Both the position numbers and the translations under genes were made by a program. From positions 1 through 64,000 of the forward strand of contig JAUQQP010000005.1 of the NCBI GenBank assembly GCA_030549855.1: DNA of 64,000 bases, written 5' to 3'. Shown piece by piece: positions 49,699 to 57,368 of the stretch. The notes under the pieces are model-generated. The model saw only the letters and a program-made list of their open reading frames with translations. It searched no databases and was not told where the DNA came from. The stretch comes from Cyanobacteriota bacterium SRBZ.bins.94.201705 (lineage in GTDB: Bacteria; Cyanobacteriota; Cyanobacteriia; Cyanobacteriales; Cyanobacteriaceae). Each line of letters begins with the position of its first letter. Within the stretch, counting starts at the first letter, position 1.

Positions 49699-51165
49699 CT
49701 AGCTGAAGTCGATTTTACCGGCTTCTATAATTTTCCACTCCTCATCACTTATTCTCTCCAGCTTAGCCGGTTTTAGTACCCTTATATCTTCCCCCAGGAT
49801 AACATCCGGAATGGGATTCGCTGTTTGGAATAATCCAGTGTATACTGCCGCTTCCAGTATTCCCCTGGAAAAGATTTTGAGACGATTAGGAAAAACATAA
49901 TAATTTCTAATGCCTACTGTTATACAAAAATCCCCCGTTATATTTGATTTGAAAAAGGCCTTCTTGTCGCCACTATCCCCACTTTTTGTTACTATGTCAA
50001 CCAACAGATAAGAAACTCTAGACAGCATTCGATAATCCTGGTTATACAAATCCAATAATTCTTTTTCCTCTTGACTGTAGGAGAGGACTTTTCCCTCGGT
50101 TTTAATTTGATTCTTTTTCTTGACAAATTGAGAAGTTATCTCCTTGAAACTCTCGTCAATCGCCCACTCCCTTTCTCTCCCATCGTCTTCTACTTTCTCT
50201 TTACTAACACCGGAAAAATGCTCAATATTAGACACCTTTGAAATACAGTATTTTATCATTTTTTCCAACAACAATTGCCTGGCATCTATTTCCTCCTTGG
50301 TCTTTTTAAACTCCTCTATAATGGCTCCTATTTTCGTTTTTATTTCTTCCAATTCATCGTGGTATTCTCTGTCATGGCGGTAGGGAATCAACTCACAATC
50401 TTCTCGTTTTGGCGGTGGGGTTAAAAAACTTGTATCTCCCTGCCATTTGCTAACTTTGGCTTCGTAATCTCTGATTTTATCTTCCAGTAATTCCTGCTTC
50501 TTAATCCATTCTTTTTGAAAGGATAATAACTTTTTATCTAGGAGGACTATTTTGTTGTTGGTTTCCCTTTCAACCTCTTCCTTAAAAGACTTCAAATCCT
50601 CTTGCCAATGATTGGTGTTTTGCCTGTTATCGGAGGGAATTTTTGTGGCAGAAGTGGGAAGGCTAGTAGTAAGAATGCCCTTGTTTTGTAGAAGCCACTG
50701 GTTACCGCTGGGGAGAATTTTCAAAACTGCCGGCTTATCTAGGTACAAATTTCCACCTTCTGTTGTTTTGAATCCTGGTGGTAAATCAAAGAGGAGATTG
50801 ATACTGTGTTTGTTATCCACCCTAATCCTTCTGAGGGGATTTAAGACGAGAAGATATTGTTTTTCTATAGGGTTGTCCAGTAGCAAAATCCAGTAGTTAC
50901 CAGAGGGGGAAATTTCTACAACTATTTGATTGGGGTTTTTGCCTCTGTAACTATCTGCGGTGAGAGAAACTGGGGTAGCATATTCCTCAAAAATCCTTGG
51001 TACATCGTTATATATGTCTACCAATTCCTCTAGGGGGATTTTAAGGGGTTTTGGGGGAGATAAACCGGCAGGAGGGGAAATGGTTTTTTGGGATTCTAGC
51101 TGTCTCAGTCGCGACTCCAATTGCTGGAGGTAAGTCCAAATTTGTGACAAGTCAGCCTCCTTCAT
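49699..51165 (-). CDS. Uncharacterised protein with two copies of one domain around a coiled coil
   Basis: This 488-residue cytoplasmic-looking protein has a short N-terminal coiled coil (LQQLESRLRQLESQK). Then come domain copy A (about 46-165: LVDIYNDVPRIFEEYATPV, SGNYWILLL, LLVLNPLRRIRV, LYLDKPAVLKILPSGNQWLL), a charged coiled-coil middle (195-350), and copy B (about 365-488: LLDLYNQDYRMLSRVSYLLV, TGDFCITVG, YYVFPNRLKIF, VLKPAKLERISDEEWKII). The two copies share the order xLYNxx, hydrophobic strand, Y(L/V)xPxxL(R/K)I, KPA, W. No catalytic motif is visible. The vWA lipoprotein gene lies nine bases upstream on the same strand, so the two are probably made together. Confidence 0.65.
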   Translation of the reverse strand: MKEADLSQIWTYLQQLESRLRQLESQKTISPPAGLSPPKPLKIPLEELVDIYNDVPRIFEEYATPVSLTADSYRGKNPNQIVVEISPSGNYWILLLDNPIEKQYLLVLNPLRRIRVDNKHSINLLFDLPPGFKTTEGGNLYLDKPAVLKILPSGNQWLLQNKGILTTSLPTSATKIPSDNRQNTNHWQEDLKSFKEEVERETNNKIVLLDKKLLSFQKEWIKKQELLEDKIRDYEAKVSKWQGDTSFLTPPPKREDCELIPYRHDREYHDELEEIKTKIGAIIEEFKKTKEEIDARQLLLEKMIKYCISKVSNIEHFSGVSKEKVEDDGREREWAIDESFKEITSQFVKKKNQIKTEGKVLSYSQEEKELLDLYNQDYRMLSRVSYLLVDIVTKSGDSGDKKAFFKSNITGDFCITVGIRNYYVFPNRLKIFSRGILEAAVYTGLFQTANPIPDVILGEDIRVLKPAKLERISDEEWKIIEAGKIDFS

Positions 51166-51174
51166 ACATACCCC

Positions 51175-52725
51175 CTATTTATTCTTCTGAATACCTATAC
51201 AAAAGCGCCCTATTACTACATCATTACTTCCGTTTTTCAGGGTTTCCAGACTGAGGGTTTTTAGTCTTTTCATAAATATGGACAAGTTCAGAGTTTTAGA
51301 GCCATCTGTACCACTATTGTCGCTCCAATTATACCACCAATCTAGGTCCTTGAGGTCATTAAGAATTAAGTCTGTCTCAAAGAGGTAGATTTGGGGTTGT
51401 GGGAGTTTCCTTATGTCGAGAGTAGCTACAAATTGCAAGTTTTGTTTATTGTCGTCTAGTTTCAAGTCACTAATGGTTAATGCCTGTTGGAGGGAGACAT
51501 TAGGGGTTTCGCGGAAATATTTTTTACCGGAGGTAGATACACTACCAGAAACTGTCTGGTTACCGGTGTCACTATTGGTTTCACTGGCTACACCGGGGGT
51601 GGGATTGAAGATATAAACCCTGGTTTTTGTCTTTAGATTTTCTTCGATAATTAGAAGAGTATTGTTGCTGTTTTGAGGAGTTGCTAGTTGGGGGAAAGGT
51701 GTGGAATACTTGATAGTAACTGTGGGCTTGTCATTGCTAATAATGTTAAGGAAATCATAGGCACTAGTTTTTTCATTTTCCGGGGAAACTACTACCTTGG
51801 CGTCAGATAAAGCAAAAACTCTTTCTATTTGCCCGTCTGTCGGTAATTGTGAGTTGTTTTGGATGTCAGCAAAACTCCCCAAATTTACTGGAGATTTGAG
51901 AATATTTTTACCGGGGAATATAAACATCTCACTGTATTGTTGTAAGTCGGGGGCGAGTCGTTTATACTCTTCAAAATAACGGGAAATCCTGTCAAATTTT
52001 CCTATAACAATGAGATAGAATGGACGATAGGTATCAGGATTGTTTTCATCACTGGCATATTTAAACTTAGCCTTACCGGTGAAGGGGTTGAAGACAATAC
52101 CATTAAATTGACTCTTAACACCAATAATGCCTATGGTATAATCCTGTCTACCTTGGGTGAAATAGTTTTTGTTAAGGGCTTCAATTAACTTACCTGGATC
52201 ATCCCCTTCTAAGTCAGTGACAATGATAGTGAGTTTTTCTCTTCCCTCGGCGGGGGGAATAATGGCTGATTGTATAGGACTAGTGATAGGCTGGTAGGTG
52301 GGGTCTTTGCTGTCGTAGAATATAGGGAGTTTAGAATCCTGACGGAATCTGGTGCGGGTTAGGGGTTGTGTTTCTCCGAGACGGTAGTATTCTATCCGAG
52401 TGTTGTTATCCTCAGTGATGCTAGTGGCGAGTATTTCCATCATTTTCACATAATTGCTGTTGGGTTTGGCGACGAATCCCAACATGGAGTCACTACCGTC
52501 TACGTAAATGGAAACATCTAGGGGTTGACTGAGGTTAGCTGTATCATTGGTGGTGGTAGCGGGGGTGAAGGGCATTGGACAGATAACCCTCTCTTCCATT
52601 TTGCCACAGCCAGGGAGGAGGGATAGACAGAGAAGAAGGGCAAGGAGGGGAAAACGAGGCTTATTTTTTCCCAGAAGGTTTACAATTGGGGGATAGGATG
52701 GAGATTTCCAGAGGCAAGGTGACAT
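51175..52725 (-). CDS. von Willebrand factor A-domain lipoprotein
   Basis: This 516-residue exported protein has an N-terminal hydrophobic segment and lipobox LLPGC (36-40), predicting lipidation at Cys40. The vWA fold follows with a complete MIDAS: DGSDS (76-80), a Thr in ITSPIQSAI and Asp in VTDLEGDD. The C-terminal 300 residues look like beta-sandwich modules (IYVDGSDSM start; later KPTVTIKYSTPFP and PQIYLFETDL). It would bind a partner through a metal ion at the membrane surface. It is nine bases upstream of the duplicated-domain gene and divergent from the radical-SAM gene. Not a family I can name. Confidence 0.75.
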   Translation of the reverse strand: MSPCLWKSPSYPPIVNLLGKNKPRFPLLALLLCLSLLPGCGKMEERVICPMPFTPATTTNDTANLSQPLDVSIYVDGSDSMLGFVAKPNSNYVKMMEILATSITEDNNTRIEYYRLGETQPLTRTRFRQDSKLPIFYDSKDPTYQPITSPIQSAIIPPAEGREKLTIIVTDLEGDDPGKLIEALNKNYFTQGRQDYTIGIIGVKSQFNGIVFNPFTGKAKFKYASDENNPDTYRPFYLIVIGKFDRISRYFEEYKRLAPDLQQYSEMFIFPGKNILKSPVNLGSFADIQNNSQLPTDGQIERVFALSDAKVVVSPENEKTSAYDFLNIISNDKPTVTIKYSTPFPQLATPQNSNNTLLIIEENLKTKTRVYIFNPTPGVASETNSDTGNQTVSGSVSTSGKKYFRETPNVSLQQALTISDLKLDDNKQNLQFVATLDIRKLPQPQIYLFETDLILNDLKDLDWWYNWSDNSGTDGSKTLNLSIFMKRLKTLSLETLKNGSNDVVIGRFCIGIQKNK

Positions 52726-52879
52726 TGGTGGACAACCCCTTGAGATAGGTTATAGTTCAAATAGAAGTATACAGCAACGAGAGAAGAGGGGGGGGACGGT
52801 TTCAAAGGGGCAACAATAATAATTCTAGGAAAAGTTCAATAGTTACAATGGAGGAAAACAGCTAGTCATTGAGGGGAGT

Positions 52880-53488
52880 ATGAAAGAGAAACCCGTATTG
52901 GATTTTATACCTCCAGACCATGTTAATATTATGGGTTATGTGGACGAGTCGGAGGTAAACGGGCCAGGACGTCGTGCGGTAGTATGGGTACAGGGGTGTA
53001 ATCGAGGATGTCCAGGTTGTTTTAATCCCCAGTCTTGGCCGTTTGAGCCTAATCAAATTGTTTCCATTTACGAGTTAGCGGCACAGATTTTAAGTAATCC
53101 TCGTAATGAAGGTGTTACATTTTCAGGGGGTGAACCTTTTTGGCAGGCGGAGGCGTTAGCAAAGTTAGCCAGGATATTGAAAGAGAAGGGGTTAAGTGTA
53201 ATGTCTTTTACAGGTTTTACCCTAGAACAACTACAATCGCCCCAGGCGCCACCCCACTCCCAGGATTTGTTATCTCAGTTGGACATACTCATTGATGGGC
53301 CTTACATTCAGTCTTTAGCCATCAACTCTCCTGATTCTTTGGTTTCTTCCAGTAACCAGAGGGTTCATGTATTCAACCCCGAGTTTAAGGATAAACTGAA
53401 TTGGGCCTCAGATCAAGTGGAAATTCATATTCTTAAGGATGGGACTAGGATTGTGACTGGTTTTTTGGGCTCATTGAATTTAATTTAG
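52880..53488 (+). CDS. Radical SAM protein of the single-cluster activase type (NrdG-like)
   Basis: This 202-residue protein binds one [4Fe-4S] cluster through CNRGCPGC (Cys40, Cys44, Cys47; CxxxCxxC) and has the glycine motif TFSGGEPFWQ for SAM binding. The fold and length match the anaerobic ribonucleotide reductase activase family, but no nrdD gene is adjacent and many stand-alone members have other unknown targets. The ATG follows GAGGGGAG. It is divergent from the vWA lipoprotein gene and its stop overlaps the stop of the GT-B gene by four bases. Confidence 0.85.
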   Translation: MKEKPVLDFIPPDHVNIMGYVDESEVNGPGRRAVVWVQGCNRGCPGCFNPQSWPFEPNQIVSIYELAAQILSNPRNEGVTFSGGEPFWQAEALAKLARILKEKGLSVMSFTGFTLEQLQSPQAPPHSQDLLSQLDILIDGPYIQSLAINSPDSLVSSSNQRVHVFNPEFKDKLNWASDQVEIHILKDGTRIVTGFLGSLNLI

Positions 53489-54570
53489 GCTAAATCTGCC
53501 AAAAATTGGACTATTTCCCTAGCAATATATTCTGCCCCCTGTTTATCGAGTTTTTTGTTGCTTTGGGGGGGCAGTACGTCTTTTTTCAAAAAATCCCAAT
53601 TGCCAGTGAAAAACTCCTGCCAGTCTATTATACGATGGTAGCTATATTGCCGGAGTCCCTCTAGGAGGATTTGTGCTTCGGCAAAGCCATGGCGGGTGAG
53701 GCTAATGATGGGTATGTCCAAACACATACTTTCGGCAAAGGTGCTAAAACCCGGCTTACATATCACTTTACCACACAGAGGCATAAAATCCACTGGACGT
53801 AGGCTTTTGTCTGTGACTTTTAACAGGTTGGGCAGGGGGGGGGCATTTTTATCAAAGGTGATGAATTGCCAGTCAGGGAAAAGGAAAAGATTGTGGTAGG
53901 GAATAGCTTCTAATCCCAAGCCACCGAAGGTGAGTAAAACAGTTTTTTCCCTATCCTTTATCAGATTAAAACGATGGCGTATTTCCTGTTGGGGATAACG
54001 GGGTTGACTGCCGATTAAGCCTACATCTTCCTTTACTGGGAAGGGTTGCATTTCTTCTGCCATAGGTAGACGAAACAGTCTGTTTACCTTGCCATAGTGA
54101 TTAGCTAACCAGTCTGCTATGGAGACGAATTCACCACCCCAACTGCGATAAATGAAATCCCAACCGAAATTACCTACCATCCAACAGGGAATATTTGCCT
54201 GGAAAGCCACCTCTGCCATCATAGCGGGGATGTCTGCCACTATGAGGTTTACCTTGTTGAGACGGACGAATTCTACCTCTTGTTGGACTATTGTTTTTTC
54301 CTTCTGCTGGTATTCTCTAAGACGGATAAGTGTACTAGCCAAATCCATGTTAAGACTGTCAGACTGTATTACTCCCACATCAAATGCCCTCACCCGGTGA
54401 ATAAAATCTCCTTGGATGTAGGCTTCTAAAAGCCATCTTGGGGCGGTGGTGGTAATTATCAAAAGTACCTCTGGGTTTATTTGTTTTATCCTATTAGCCA
54501 CGGATGCCATTCTCACTGCATGGCCGAAACCATGATTGGTTATTGCCAAGTACAAAACTGGTCTAGACAT
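53485..54570 (-). CDS. GT-B-fold glycosyltransferase (UDP-glycosyltransferase-like)
   Basis: This 361-residue protein begins LYLAITNHGFGHAVRMASVA, the acceptor-side motif of MGT/UGT-type and MurG-related enzymes, with a GFGH loop. The donor half has LLTFGGLGLEAI and the signature region VICKPGFSTFAESMCLDIPII (PGFST, E). The substrate is unknown; in cyanobacteria such enzymes modify lipids, carotenoids or wall precursors. There is no membrane segment. Confidence 0.82.
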   Translation of the reverse strand: MSRPVLYLAITNHGFGHAVRMASVANRIKQINPEVLLIITTTAPRWLLEAYIQGDFIHRVRAFDVGVIQSDSLNMDLASTLIRLREYQQKEKTIVQQEVEFVRLNKVNLIVADIPAMMAEVAFQANIPCWMVGNFGWDFIYRSWGGEFVSIADWLANHYGKVNRLFRLPMAEEMQPFPVKEDVGLIGSQPRYPQQEIRHRFNLIKDREKTVLLTFGGLGLEAIPYHNLFLFPDWQFITFDKNAPPLPNLLKVTDKSLRPVDFMPLCGKVICKPGFSTFAESMCLDIPIISLTRHGFAEAQILLEGLRQYSYHRIIDWQEFFTGNWDFLKKDVLPPQSNKKLDKQGAEYIAREIVQFLADLA

Positions 54571-54851
54571 GGTACTGTGTTTGTGGTTCCAGACTGCGAC
54601 AGAGTACGGGCTTTAATTATAAGTCTGTACAGTCCTCATCTTGCCCCTTGACAATTTTCTTTTTTCTTGTTAGCATGTTATTACAATCGGCGGCCGTCTC
54701 TGATTCACCCGTGGTGGTGGAGTGGGGCGGCTTGTTGTGTTTTGAGGGGGGATTCCAGTGGGGGGCAAAGGATGGAGGAAAAGAAGGAGGATTATTGCAC
54801 TTTCCGGCAGTGAATGGAAGTGGGAATCAGATAAGAAGGGCGGTTATTTTG

Positions 54852-55232
54852 ATGAAATTCTACAATTTTGAGCTAAACGGGCACAGCATGAGGGAATTGA
54901 TAGTAAAATGGACGAGGAGGTACCCTCATTCTTGGATTGCTTTAGCGGTGGCAGAGGCGATTTATCAGGGGAGGTTGAAGGCGGTTTCGGTGGAACAGAT
55001 ATTGAACAGTTGGATGAGAAGGGGGGGTGTGGCGCAAAGCTTTAATTGTGAGTTTTTGCGTTTGATTGAACCAGAGGTGGAAGAGGAGGAAGGGATGGAA
55101 GACTACAACAGTGTGCCCTTGTTGGGGATAGGGGGGAATAGTGTGCCTGTCCATGAGGCCACAAACCATGCGCCCGTGGAGGAGGATTTATCCCATTTTT
55201 TCCGCAAATTGAGGGGATTTGTGATGGGGTAG
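54852..55232 (+). CDS. Conserved hypothetical cyanobacterial protein
   Basis: This 126-residue protein has a well-structured first half (MKFYNFELNGHSMRELIVKW, then PHSWIALAVAEAIYQGRLKA and VSVEQILNSWMRRGG), which resembles short cyanobacterial proteins with the same blocks, followed by an acidic, Pro/Gly-rich tail. I place the start at ATG 54852 because the conserved part begins there. The frame is open upstream to 54648, adding a hydrophobic and Gly-rich 68-residue extension that could be real. The role is unknown. Confidence 0.6.
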   Translation: MKFYNFELNGHSMRELIVKWTRRYPHSWIALAVAEAIYQGRLKAVSVEQILNSWMRRGGVAQSFNCEFLRLIEPEVEEEEGMEDYNSVPLLGIGGNSVPVHEATNHAPVEEDLSHFFRKLRGFVMG

Positions 55233-55254
55233 GGATAGGGCTTGTCTGTGTCCC
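55232..55254. repeat. AGACAAGCC-loop hairpin (inverse orientation)
   Basis: GGGATA (55232-55237), loop GGGCTTGTCTG, TGTCCC (55249-55254), with one G-U pair. The loop contains GGCTTGTCT, the reverse complement of AGACAAGCC. It directly follows the stop codon of the preceding gene. Confidence 0.6.
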
Positions 55255-55303
55255 GGGATTTTATGTAAAAATAGTAAAACGGCAGTGAGAGACAGAAAGG
55301 TGT

Positions 55304-55561
55304 ATGGCGAGAAAACCAGACGAGTATTTGGTTCACATTCTTCTAAGTGGTGGCCACCGGGAGGAGGTGCGTTTTCCCAGTATACAGGATTTCCAGAAGT
55401 GGTACAGTGGGGAGTTAGTCCCCAAGGCGGATTCTAAGGATTTTATCAGTGTTCCTATTAAAACAATGCAGGGCGAATACATGGTAATACGCCCTTCGCA
55501 AGTGGTGGGAATAAGAATCGAACCGGTATTTTTTGGCAGTGTAGATCGGGAGGAGGTTTAA
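55304..55561 (+). CDS. Small conserved hypothetical protein
   Basis: This 85-residue protein is small, soluble and mixed alpha/beta (MARKPDEYLVHILLSGG, then EEVRFPSIQDFQKWYSG, then VPIKTMQGEYMVIRPSQVVGI). The even spread of charged and hydrophobic residues, a ribosome binding site (GAAAGG, seven bases upstream) and a unique frame support a real gene. I do not know the family. It converges on rpmB with a 21-base gap. Confidence 0.75.
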   Translation: MARKPDEYLVHILLSGGHREEVRFPSIQDFQKWYSGELVPKADSKDFISVPIKTMQGEYMVIRPSQVVGIRIEPVFFGSVDREEV

Positions 55562-55582
55562 GTCAAGCAAGTGGCAGGGATA

Positions 55583-55828
55583 CTATTTGCAGACGTGCTT
55601 GCTCAAGTCAATGCCTGCCTCTTTTGCCATGGCAGTTAGTCCCTTCTTGTCGAGGGTTTTGAGGGCCTTGGTAGAGAGACGCAATTTCACAAAACAGTTG
55701 CCCTCTGGCCACCAAATCCGTTTATACTGTAGGTTAACGTGTTGCAGTTTTTTGGTACGACGGTGGGAGTGAGAAACAGCGTAACCGTTATTGGCCCTTT
55801 TGCCTGTCAACTGGCAGACGCGACTCAT
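55583..55828 (-). CDS. rpmB: 50S ribosomal protein L28
   Basis: This 81-residue protein has L28 blocks: [22 protein letters not shown], then [16 protein letters not shown] and [18 protein letters not shown]. Length is typical. The ATG follows AGGAGG about seven bases upstream. It lies 84 bases downstream of the PPP phosphatase gene on the same strand. Confidence 0.96.
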   Translation of the reverse strand: MSRVCQLTGKRANNGYAVSHSHRRTKKLQHVNLQYKRIWWPEGNCFVKLRLSTKALKTLDKKGLTAMAKEAGIDLSKHVCK

Positions 55829-55912
55829 GGTCTATCCTCCTGTGATGGGATAACAACAGCAAATTATAATTGTAGTCGGATTTTTCTCTGGGATGCAACT
55901 GAATACTTATTG

Positions 55913-56662
55913 TTACATAAGTAGTTGAGCGACGTTACGGGCAAACAAGTGGCGGCGGTTAATCTTGCGGGCAGCTTCCTCAAGGGGGAGACAACGGAAG
56001 TTATTGCCATGGCCGTCTACCTGGTAGACAAGGGAATTGTCTAAATCTAGGGCGGTGAGTCTGCCAAGATTTTGATAGTAGACGCCAGTGTCGATACCAA
56101 GCCAACCTTCTCCTTGGGCGATGTCTCCCGGTTTTAGGCCATTAAAGGTAAAGGTGATGGTATGTCCCACAACGATAGTCTTGTCAGGGAAGTAGGGTTT
56201 TTCGATAGAGTGGAACTGATGACGAATCCAACAGAATTGGGCTTGGGATTGTTGACTGAGGGGCAATGAGGGGTTAACGCCGGCATGGACTAACCAAAAA
56301 TCCCCCAAATCTATGTACAGGGGGAGGGTTTTAAACCATTCAATATGTTCAGGGGGTGGGACTTTTTGGCCGTAACTTGCCACTGTGGCATTACCGCCGT
56401 TACGCAACCAGGTTTGGAAGGCTATAGGATTTATGGTTTTACCTCCCAGGGCGTCCAGTAACATAATCTCATGGTTGCCCAGGATAGAATAATGACCATT
56501 TTCCTTCACAAATTCTACCACCTTAGCGGCCTCAGGCCCACGATCGATCAAGTCGCCGAGGAAGTAGAGGGTATCACTGGTGGAGGGGCTAATCTTGTCC
56601 AGGAGGGCACAAACCGCCCCATAGTGCCCATGAACATCCCCGAATACTATTCTTCTGCCCAT
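55913..56662 (-). CDS. PPP-family metallophosphoesterase
   Basis: This 249-residue protein has all motifs of the PPP/ApaH-type phosphatases: GDVHGHYGAV (8-17), LGDLIDRGPEA, LGNHEIMLLDALGG, LVHAGVNPS and VGHTITF. It would use two metal ions to dephosphorylate proteins or diadenosine polyphosphates; the sequence does not decide which. It is divergent from miaE across a 112-base gap. Confidence 0.9.
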   Translation of the reverse strand: MGRRIVFGDVHGHYGAVCALLDKISPSTSDTLYFLGDLIDRGPEAAKVVEFVKENGHYSILGNHEIMLLDALGGKTINPIAFQTWLRNGGNATVASYGQKVPPPEHIEWFKTLPLYIDLGDFWLVHAGVNPSLPLSQQSQAQFCWIRHQFHSIEKPYFPDKTIVVGHTITFTFNGLKPGDIAQGEGWLGIDTGVYYQNLGRLTALDLDNSLVYQVDGHGNNFRCLPLEEAARKINRRHLFARNVAQLLM

Positions 56663-56774
56663 TATTGTACTCTGTGCTAGTCCATGCCTATGGCTGCCAC
56701 TATATCTAGTCTAACAGATGTAGTTTGTTTTATTATATATTGGCGGCCCTTCGTTTGTTCTGTGACGGATACCC

Positions 56775-57368
56775 GTGTCAAACTACACCACCATCAAACT
56801 TCTGCGGCAACCCACTAACCCTCAATGGCTGGAGTTGGCCTTGGCGAATCTGGATACTATTCTGTTAGACCATTCTCACTGTGAGCGGAAGGCGGCTGGA
56901 GTGGCTGTAAACCTGATGTTCCGTTATCCTAGCCATAAAGATTTGATTTATCGTCTTACAGCCATTGCCAAGGAAGAATTAGAGCATTTTGAACAGGTGA
57001 ATCAGTGGTTAGAAAGGAGGGGGATAAGCCTAGCACCATTAAAACCAGCCCCCTATGGTGCCACGTTGAAACAGGCCATCCGTAAGGAGGAACCAGAAAG
57101 GATGTTGGATTCTTTGCTGGTGGCAGCGTTGATTGAGGCCAGATCCCATGAAAGACTGGGACTTTTGGCCCAACACTGTCCCGACGAGGAGTTGGCCAGG
57201 TTTTATAGGGGGTTAATGGCGTCGGAGGCAAGACACTATGGGGCCTATTGGCTGTTAGCCAGACAGTATTTCCCCCCGGAGATGGTATCAGCGAGATTGG
57301 AGGAATTAGCCCAGTTGGAAAGCGAAATCCTCTCACAACTGTACCCCGAACCGCGCATCCATAGCTAG
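56775..57368 (+). CDS. miaE: tRNA-(ms2io6A37) hydroxylase
   Basis: This 197-residue diiron, ferritin-like enzyme hydroxylates the isopentenyl group of ms2i6A37 in tRNA. Iron ligands sit in the helix pairs: the DHSHCERKAAGVAVNLM region, KEELEHFEQVNQWL (E..H), ALIEARSHERLGLLAQ and ASEARHYGAYWLLA. Length is close to the family. The start is GTG at 56775 with a weak ribosome binding site. Its stop overlaps the cphA stop by four bases (CTAG). Confidence 0.9.
   Translation: MSNYTTIKLLRQPTNPQWLELALANLDTILLDHSHCERKAAGVAVNLMFRYPSHKDLIYRLTAIAKEELEHFEQVNQWLERRGISLAPLKPAPYGATLKQAIRKEEPERMLDSLLVAALIEARSHERLGLLAQHCPDEELARFYRGLMASEARHYGAYWLLARQYFPPEMVSARLEELAQLESEILSQLYPEPRIHS

Noticed and set aside
49699-53488. 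vWA lipoprotein, duplicated-domain gene and radical-SAM gene as one three-gene system
   Set aside because: The radical-SAM gene is on the opposite strand across a 154-base divergent gap and belongs to a widespread stand-alone family; only the first two are clearly linked.
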